A DNA stretch of 21,604 nucleotides from the NCBI GenBank assembly GCA_035504175.1, contig DATJSJ010000172.1, forward strand, positions 1 through 21,604, given 5' to 3'. The position numbers and the translations under genes were made by a program. How positions within the stretch are numbered: position 1 is the stretch's first letter; the number at the start of each line of letters is the position of its first letter. Under the pieces are notes generated by a model that saw only the letters and a program-made list of their open reading frames with translations, did no database searches and had not been told where the DNA came from. Below, in pieces: positions 16,567-21,604 of this stretch. The stretch is from DATJSJ01 sp035504175 (lineage in GTDB: Bacteria > Pseudomonadota > Alphaproteobacteria > Acetobacterales > Acetobacteraceae).

Positions 16567-17582
16567 GACACCGGGTGCCAGCACGCGACGACATGCGCCG
16601 CCTCGCCCGCGAGCGGCGGCATCGCCGCTGTGCAGCGCGCGTCCGCACGCGGACAGCGCGCAGCGTAGGGGCAGCCGGGCGGGCGCTGCGCCGGCGGCGG
16701 CACGGTGCCGGGGATCGCCGCCAGTGCACCGCGCGCGCCGGAGAGACGCGGACGGGCCGCGAGCAGCGCCGTTGTATAGGGATGGCGCGGCTGGCGGAAC
16801 AGCGCGGCGGCGTCCGCCACCTCGATGATGCGGCCGGCGTACATGACGGCGACGCGGTCGGCGAAGGCGGAGATCACGCCGAGATCGTGCGTGATCAGCA
16901 GCACCGCCATGCCGGTCTCCCGCTGCAGTCCGCCGATCAACTGCAGGATCTGCAACTGCACGGTCACGTCGAGCGCGGTGGTCGGCTCGTCGGCGATCAG
17001 CAGCCGCGGCCCACAGGCGAGCGCCATCGCGATCATCACCCGCTGCCGCAACCCGCCGGACAGCTCGTGGGGATATTGCCGCAGCCGCTGCTCGGCCGCG
17101 CCGATCCCGACCTGGCGCAGCATCTCGAGGATGCGCGCGCGGCGCGCGGCAGCCCGAAGCCCGGTGTGCAGCCGCAGCGCCTCGTCGAGCTGCCAGCCGA
17201 TGCTGAAGGTCGGGTTCAGGCTGGTCATCGGCTCCTGGAAGATCATGCCGATCCGGCTGCCGCGCACCTGGCGCAGCCGGTGCTTCGGCATGTGTGCGAG
17301 GTCGAGCCCGTCGAACGTCACCGCGCCGCCGGCGATCCGGATCGGCGGTTCCGGCAGCAGGCGCAGGATCGACATCGCGGTGACGCTCTTGCCGCAGCCG
17401 GATTCACCGACCAGGCCAAGGACCTCACCCTGGGCGAGGGTGAAGGACACGTCTTCGACGAGCCGCACCGGGTCAGTGTCGGTGGCGACATCGACGGTCA
17501 GGCGATCGACGCTCAGCAGCGGCGGCGCAGGAGCGTCGGGCGTGGGCGTCCTCTGCCTGAGGATCGATTCTGCTTGCGACAC
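16563..17582 (-). CDS. Dipeptide/oligopeptide ABC importer ATPase (DppD/OppD-like)
   Basis: Partner ATPase of the same importer, 339 residues from the GTG at 17582. Walker A GESGCGKS, Q-loop MIFQEPMTSLNPTF, signature LSGGLRQRVMIAMAL, Walker B LLIADEPTTALD and switch LLITHDL are all present. The C-terminal peptide-transporter domain carries the CPYAARCPRADARC cysteine cluster. The frame is open to an ATG at 17765, but that extension would overlap the acetamidase gene by 56 bp and run through a palindrome, and its residues (Pro/Ser/Arg-rich) are unlike the family. I therefore prefer the GTG, although it has no clear Shine-Dalgarno. The stop overlaps the next ATPase gene. Confidence 0.9.
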   Translation of the reverse strand: MSQAESILRQRTPTPDAPAPPLLSVDRLTVDVATDTDPVRLVEDVSFTLAQGEVLGLVGESGCGKSVTAMSILRLLPEPPIRIAGGAVTFDGLDLAHMPKHRLRQVRGSRIGMIFQEPMTSLNPTFSIGWQLDEALRLHTGLRAAARRARILEMLRQVGIGAAEQRLRQYPHELSGGLRQRVMIAMALACGPRLLIADEPTTALDVTVQLQILQLIGGLQRETGMAVLLITHDLGVISAFADRVAVMYAGRIIEVADAAALFRQPRHPYTTALLAARPRLSGARGALAAIPGTVPPPAQRPPGCPYAARCPRADARCTAAMPPLAGEAAHVVACWHPVS

Positions 17583-17647
17583 GGCAGGCCGCGTCAACCC
17601 CGGGCCGCCTTCGGCGGTCGCCGCGCGAGGGTTGAGCCGGCCCGCCG
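17582..17647 (-). other. Nested inverted repeat before ATPase D gene
   Basis: Inner perfect hairpin CCGCC-TTC-GGCGG (17605-17617), enclosed by CAACCC (17595-17600) and GGGTTG (17629-17634). The arms continue imperfectly (about 13 of 16 pairs) out to 17584 and 17645. It lies between the acetamidase stop and the ATPase D start and reaches the GTG itself. It could be a partial terminator, an mRNA-processing site, or a translation-limiting structure. Confidence 0.5.
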
Positions 17648-17709
17648 CGCCGAAGCCAGGGCCGTGATCAGGCAAAGGGGACGGGCTGCGGAGGCGCGAG
17701 CGCGCGGGG

Positions 17710-18660
17710 TCAATCGAACACGATGCGGGGCAGGTAGAGGGAGACGACCCAGTTGGGCTGGTCAACGATCTCGCTGATGCGCAGATCGGCGCAGACGCTG
17801 CAGAGCATGTAGGCCTCGACGGGGGCCATGCCGTGCCGGGCGGCCAGCAGGTCGATCATCTGCGCCACGGCGTCGCGCGCGCCCTGCATCAGATCGGGAC
17901 CGATGCCGGTGGTGACATCGTAGCCCTTCGCGTCGATGTGACGGGTCACGGGTCCCGGCAGGACGGCGCGAGGGAAGCGCAGATTGGCGCCGCGCAGCAG
18001 GTCGAAGCGCAGCGTGACGGTCATCGGGCTTTCGATCGCGGTGCCGCAGACTTCGCCATCGCCCTGCGCCGCATGCGTGTCGCCGACCGAGAACAGCGCA
18101 CCCGCGACCTCCACCGGCAGATAGAGCTCGGCGCCGGCGGCGAGGTCGCGCATGTCGAGGTTGCCGCCGACCCGGCGCGGCGGCACCACGCTGTGATGTC
18201 CGGGCGCGGCCGGCGCCAGGCCGATCGTACCGGCAAACGGCTTCAGCGGCACCCGTGCGAAGCGGCCGAATGCCGCCGGCGCCATCGTGCCGGTCTCATA
18301 GCTCCAGAGATGCAGCGCCGGATCGGGAAACTGATCGGCCAGCAGCCCGAAGCCCGGGATGTTCGCGGTCCAGCCCCAGCCGGAAGGACCGAAATGCTCG
18401 ACCGTCACGCGCAGCGCATCGCCCGCCTGCGCGCCCTCGACGAAGACCGGGCCGGTGACCGGGTTGACGCGCGCGAAGTCGAGCCGCCCGAGATCAGCAA
18501 GCGTCGCCGCCGGCCCGAGTTGCCCGCCCGATGAATCCACCGTCTCGAACGTAACGACCTCCCCCGGCGCGATGTGCAGCGCCGGGGTGAAGCCGTTGTC
18601 CCAGCCGTGATGATGGCGATGCGCGTGGATCGTGTGCGCGCGCTGCGGCTCACTTCCCAT
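17710..18660 (-). CDS. Acetamidase/formamidase family hydrolase
   Basis: FmdA/AmdA-family amidase of 316 residues, the usual length. These cytoplasmic enzymes hydrolyse formamide, acetamide or similar short amides to the acid and ammonia. Family features include the opening HxHHGWDN stretch, SGGQLG, ANIPGFGLLADQFPDP, and the C-terminal MLCSVCADLRISEIVDQPN block. It begins inside the end of the binding-protein gene (11-bp overlap), so expression is tied to the importer. Placement between the binding protein and the ATPases suggests its substrate is, or derives from, the imported solute. Family members are often annotated without evidence of substrate, so formamide versus another amide is open. 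Confidence 0.9.
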   Translation of the reverse strand: MGSEPQRAHTIHAHRHHHGWDNGFTPALHIAPGEVVTFETVDSSGGQLGPAATLADLGRLDFARVNPVTGPVFVEGAQAGDALRVTVEHFGPSGWGWTANIPGFGLLADQFPDPALHLWSYETGTMAPAAFGRFARVPLKPFAGTIGLAPAAPGHHSVVPPRRVGGNLDMRDLAAGAELYLPVEVAGALFSVGDTHAAQGDGEVCGTAIESPMTVTLRFDLLRGANLRFPRAVLPGPVTRHIDAKGYDVTTGIGPDLMQGARDAVAQMIDLLAARHGMAPVEAYMLCSVCADLRISEIVDQPNWVVSLYLPRIVFD

Positions 18661-20290
18661 CGGTCACCCAGACATAGGCGTAATTGATCGGCGTGTAGAT
18701 CGGATCGACGAACAACACGTCCGGTCCGGCCAGCCGCGTCGCCCGCATCGTGTAGAGCTTCTCGTTGTAGATCGGCACCCACGGCGCATCTTCCATCACC
18801 GCGCGGTAGATCTTCTGCCACGCGGCCAGCCGCTCGCCCTGCTTTGCCGGATCGGTGATCGCATCCGCCGCCGTCGCCTGCTCGTCGAGGTCTTTGCGGC
18901 AGTAGAAGGACCAGTTCCAGCCGCCCTGCGTCGCACTCGAGCAGGACAGGATCGGCGTGTAGAAATCCGACGGATCGGGGAAGTCGTCGCTCCAGGCCAT
19001 GCCGCCGGACCAGACGAGCGGCCCCTGGTTGGGGCTGCCGGCCGCGGCGATCACGTTCTCCTGCGCCAGCGTCTTCAGATCTGCCTTGATCCCGATCGCC
19101 GCCAGATCCTGCTGGATCGCCTGGGCGATGCGCGGATTGGGATCGGTGTTGTTGGCGTAGAGGGTGGTGGAGAAGCCGTCCGCGTGACCGGCCTCCTTCA
19201 TCAGCGCCTTGGCCTTCGCCGGATCGTAGTCGTAGCCGCTATAGGCCGGCTCGTAGCCCGGCATTCCGGGCGGCAGGATCTGGTCGGCCGGCGTGGCGCG
19301 GCCGTTGATCAGGCGGACGATGTGCTTCTTGTCGATCGCGTGGTTGACCGCGATCCGCACCCGCTTGTCGTCGAACGGCGGATGGTTGACCTTCATCGTC
19401 AGGTAAGTCGTCGCGAGCCGCGGCCCGACCACGATGTTCGGCTTGAACTTCGGGTCGTGCATGATCTGGATGAAGCGAGCCGGCGGGATGCCGTCGCCGA
19501 GCGCATCGACCTCGCCATGTTCCAGCCGCAGCAGCGCGGTCAGCGGCTCCTGCCCGACCTGGATCACCACCTGGTCGAGATGCGGGATGCCGGACTCGAA
19601 GTAGTGCGGGTTGCGCACCACCACGACGCGCTGGCCCAGCACCCATTCCTTGAACTTGAAGGCGCCGGTGCCGACCGGGTGCTTGCCGAAATCATTGCCC
19701 TTCTTCTCGACCTCCTCCTTCGGCACCACCATGGCGAAGTTCAACGCCAGGATCTGCAGGAACGGCGCGCTGGGATGGGAGAGCTTGATCTCGACGGTGC
19801 CGTCGTCGGGGGCGCTGACGCCGGCCAGGTGATCGGCCTTGCCGTGCGCGAAATCGTCGAAGCCCTGGATCTCGCCGAAGAAGCTGGCGCCGGGGCTCTG
19901 AGTCTTCGGGTTGCAGGTGCGGTTCAGCGTGTAGACGATGTCGTGCGCGGTCATCGTCCGGCCGTTGTGGAACTTGACGCCGGCGCGAAGCTTGAACGTG
20001 TAGGTGAGGCCGTCGGGGGAGACGGAATAGCTCTCCGCCAGCATCGGCCGCAGCCTGGTGGTGCCGGGCACGTAATCCATCAGGCCGTTGAACATCGACT
20101 TGATGATCGCCCAGTTCTGCCAGTCGTAGCCGATGGCGGGATCGAGCGTGGCGATGTCGTCCTTGAAGGCGATGGTCATCGAGCCACCCTGCTTCGGCGT
20201 TTCCGCCGCGGCGCGGGCGGCACCGGAGAAGGCGGCGATACCGGCCAGTGTCGAGGCGGCCAGCAGGTCTCGGCGGGTCAGGCTTGCCAC
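18650..20290 (-). CDS. Peptide-family ABC solute-binding protein, Tat-exported
   Basis: Periplasmic binding protein (SBP_bac_5, DppA/OppA-like), 546 residues from the GTG at 20290. The start is supported by GGGGAGA five bases upstream and gives a compact Tat signal: SLTRRDLLAASTLAG with the twin arginines at 5-6, and a cleavage region ARAAAE. The frame is open to 20395, but that part merely translates the dispersed repeat. The family signature YTFKLRAGVKFHNG with DIVYTLNR is present, and the C-terminal lobe ends VWVTDGK. This fold also binds non-peptides (nickel, haem, glutathione, opines), so the ligand is not defined. It overlaps the acetamidase gene. Confidence 0.93.
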   Translation of the reverse strand: MASLTRRDLLAASTLAGIAAFSGAARAAAETPKQGGSMTIAFKDDIATLDPAIGYDWQNWAIIKSMFNGLMDYVPGTTRLRPMLAESYSVSPDGLTYTFKLRAGVKFHNGRTMTAHDIVYTLNRTCNPKTQSPGASFFGEIQGFDDFAHGKADHLAGVSAPDDGTVEIKLSHPSAPFLQILALNFAMVVPKEEVEKKGNDFGKHPVGTGAFKFKEWVLGQRVVVVRNPHYFESGIPHLDQVVIQVGQEPLTALLRLEHGEVDALGDGIPPARFIQIMHDPKFKPNIVVGPRLATTYLTMKVNHPPFDDKRVRIAVNHAIDKKHIVRLINGRATPADQILPPGMPGYEPAYSGYDYDPAKAKALMKEAGHADGFSTTLYANNTDPNPRIAQAIQQDLAAIGIKADLKTLAQENVIAAAGSPNQGPLVWSGGMAWSDDFPDPSDFYTPILSCSSATQGGWNWSFYCRKDLDEQATAADAITDPAKQGERLAAWQKIYRAVMEDAPWVPIYNEKLYTMRATRLAGPDVLFVDPIYTPINYAYVWVTDGK

Positions 20291-20346
20291 GGCGCTCTCC
20301 CCTGTTTCGTGGTGCAGCAATAAGATCGCGGGAGGGGCCGGCAGGC

Positions 20347-20465
20347 AAGGCCAGGGGCTCCGCCCCTGGACGCCGGCAAAGGCTAGCCTTTGCAATCCTT
20401 GACTTAAGTCATGGGGTCTGGGGCCGTATGGCCCCAGCGGGTCCAGGGCGGAGCCCTGGCCTTCA
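20347..20465 (+). repeat. Dispersed palindromic repeat (copy C, full length)
   Basis: Begins AAGGCCAGGGGCTCCGCCCC and ends GAGCCCTGGCCTT, so the ends are inverted repeats. Between them are AAAGGCT/AGCCTTT (20378-20391), the perfect palindrome GACTTAAGTC (20401-20410), and GGGGCC/GGCCCC hairpins. Same order as the copy at 15501-15623. It fills most of the gap between permease B and the binding-protein gene. The permease B stop codon (20465-20463) lies at its right edge. Confidence 0.85.
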
Positions 20466-21383
20466 TCTGAGCCTGATCCTCGGATCCACGAACGGCGTGA
20501 TCAAATCCACCAGCAGATTCGCCAGCACGATCCCCACCGCCGCGAGCAGTGTGACCGCCATGATGATCGGGATGTCGATCTGCTGGATCGCCTGCCAGGT
20601 GAGCTGCCCGATCCCCGGCCAGCCATATACCGACTCCACCACCACCGCGCCGGCCATGAAGGTCCCGATATCCAGCCCGATCATCGCCAGGATCGGCAGG
20701 ATCGCATTGCGCAGCGCATGCACCAGGATGATACGCAACCGCCCCGCGCCCTTGGCGCGCGCCGTACGGATGTAATCCTGCGACAGCACCTCCACCATGG
20801 AGGAGCGCATCATGCGGCTGTACCAGCCGGCGCCGAGAATCCCGAGCGTCAGCGCCGGCAACGCCAAATGGTCGAGCCCGCCATAGCCGCCGATCGGAAA
20901 CCAGTTCAGTTGCGCCGCGAACACATACAGCAGCACGATCGCCAGGACGAATTGCGGGATTGAGACGCCCAGGAAGGCGAAGATCATCACCCCGCCGTCG
21001 GTCGGCCGCCCTCGCCGTGCGGCGGCGATCATGCCGGCGGGCAGCCCGATCAACAGCTCGGCCACGATCGCGCCGGCGAGCAGCATCAGCGTCGCCGGCA
21101 GGCGGCTCAGCACCAGCGTGGTGACATCGGTGCGCTGCAGGTAGGAGCGGCCGAGATTGCCGTGCGCCAGGCGCCAGAGATAGGCGCCGAACTGCACGAC
21201 CAGTGGCCGGTCGAGGCCCATCTCGTGCCGCACGATCTCGACCTCTTCGTGCGTGGCGCTGCGCCCGGCGATCTCCCGCGCCGGGTCGGCGGGGACCAGG
21301 AACAGCAGCGCGAAGGTGATGGCGGCGACGCCGAGCAGGATGAAGGCCGACTGGACCAGGCGGAGGCCGAGATAGCGCAGCAT
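20463..21383 (-). CDS. Peptide-family ABC importer permease (DppB-like)
   Basis: Inner-membrane permease of 306 residues, standard for DppB/OppB. It opens MLRYLGLRLVQSAFILLGVA (helix 1) and contains the N-terminal domain text DPAREIAGRSATHEE. Five further helices follow. The EAA loop that docks the ATPase is DYIRTARAKGAGRLRIILVH with the conserved alanine and glycine. The C-terminal WPGIGQLTWQAI and FVDPRIRLR are family-typical. The ATG at 21383 overlaps the stop of the upstream permease by one base. The dispersed repeat begins at the stop codon. It should pair with the DppC-like permease. Confidence 0.94.
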   Translation of the reverse strand: MLRYLGLRLVQSAFILLGVAAITFALLFLVPADPAREIAGRSATHEEVEIVRHEMGLDRPLVVQFGAYLWRLAHGNLGRSYLQRTDVTTLVLSRLPATLMLLAGAIVAELLIGLPAGMIAAARRGRPTDGGVMIFAFLGVSIPQFVLAIVLLYVFAAQLNWFPIGGYGGLDHLALPALTLGILGAGWYSRMMRSSMVEVLSQDYIRTARAKGAGRLRIILVHALRNAILPILAMIGLDIGTFMAGAVVVESVYGWPGIGQLTWQAIQQIDIPIIMAVTLLAAVGIVLANLLVDLITPFVDPRIRLR

Positions 21384-21604
21384 CAGCGCCGCTCCCGCGC
21401 CCGCGGATCGAGCGCGTCGCGCAGCGCGTCGCCGACCAGGTTGCAGGAGAGCGCGAGCGCCACGATCGCGCCGGCCGGGAAGAACACCAGCCAGGGCGCG
21501 GTGGTGAAGTAGGTCTGGTTCTCGAAGATGATGTTGCCCCAGGACGGCGTCGGCGGCCGCACGCCGATGCCGAGAAAGGAGAGCGTCGCCTCCAGCAGCA
21601 CGGT
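21383..21604 (-). CDS. Peptide-family ABC importer permease (DppC-like), partial
   Basis: C-terminal 73 or so residues of a DppC/OppC-type permease; the gene continues past the window edge. The visible part has LLEATLSFLGIGVRPPTPSW, the typical post-EAA stretch of DppC, then WGNIIFENQ, a last helix around FFPAGAIVALALSCNLVGDA, and LRDALDPRARERR at the end. The LSFLGIG..PP..SWG pattern separates DppC from DppB. It is upstream of the DppB-like gene, the reverse of the usual B-then-C order. Its start and the operon promoter are not in view. Confidence 0.92.
   Translation of the reverse strand, partial: TVLLEATLSFLGIGVRPPTPSWGNIIFENQTYFTTAPWLVFFPAGAIVALALSCNLVGDALRDALDPRARERR

Noticed and set aside
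18632..20323. A 563-codon open frame antisense to the binding-protein gene
   Set aside because: Val/Asp/Arg/His-rich mirror translation of a well-supported SBP_bac_5 gene.
20291..20395. N-terminal extension of the binding protein starting at 20395
   Set aside because: It translates the dispersed repeat, and would place residues in front of a good Tat signal that has its own GTG and Shine-Dalgarno.

Overview
The window is GC-rich (clearly above 65% by eye) and densely packed. Most genes sit in operons with ATGA-type overlaps, and GTG starts are common. Gene content and protein flavour (Tat-exported solute-binding protein, choline sulfatase, DHA2/HlyD pump under MarR control, UvrD followed by PrmA) suggest an alphaproteobacterium, plausibly Rhodospirillales/Acetobacteraceae. 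That placement is inference from style, not from a marker gene. No rRNA, tRNA, CRISPR array, phage gene or intact insertion sequence was seen.

Layout. (1) 94-3504, plus strand: ATPase and two permeases of a ribose/CUT2-type sugar ABC importer; its binding protein is not in the window. (2) 3505-4048: no intact gene, with a possible gene remnant on the minus strand. (3) 4049-7668: a MarR regulator divergent from an EmrA/EmrB-like drug efflux pair; two copies of a 17-bp motif in the shared 189-bp spacer are operator candidates. (4) 8044-11738: UvrD/PcrA helicase, a small secreted repeat protein, and PrmA. (5) 11739-12249: gene-poor stretch, then an NAD-type malic enzyme (12250-13887). (6) 21604 down to 13972, minus strand: a seven-gene operon for a dipeptide/oligopeptide-family ABC importer in the order permease C (partial), permease B, binding protein, acetamidase/formamidase, ATPase D, ATPase F, choline sulfatase.

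How the genes may work together. The minus-strand operon combines an importer with two hydrolases, one for a short amide and one for a sulfate ester. This suggests uptake and breakdown of a small nitrogen- and/or sulfur-bearing solute, but the substrate cannot be read from sequence. The first operon would import a sugar or sugar-like solute. The MarR/Emr block looks like inducible efflux.

The most distinctive non-gene feature is a palindromic repeat of about 120 bp built from nested hairpins. It occurs in two full copies (15501-15623 and 20347-20465) and as a right end at 15-69. All three are at ABC-transporter gene borders. One copy supplies the last 27 or so codons and the stop codon of the ATPase F gene; another begins exactly at the stop codon of the permease B gene. 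I found no clearly new defence or mobile system; the repeat family and the composite importer/amidase/sulfatase operon are the best leads.
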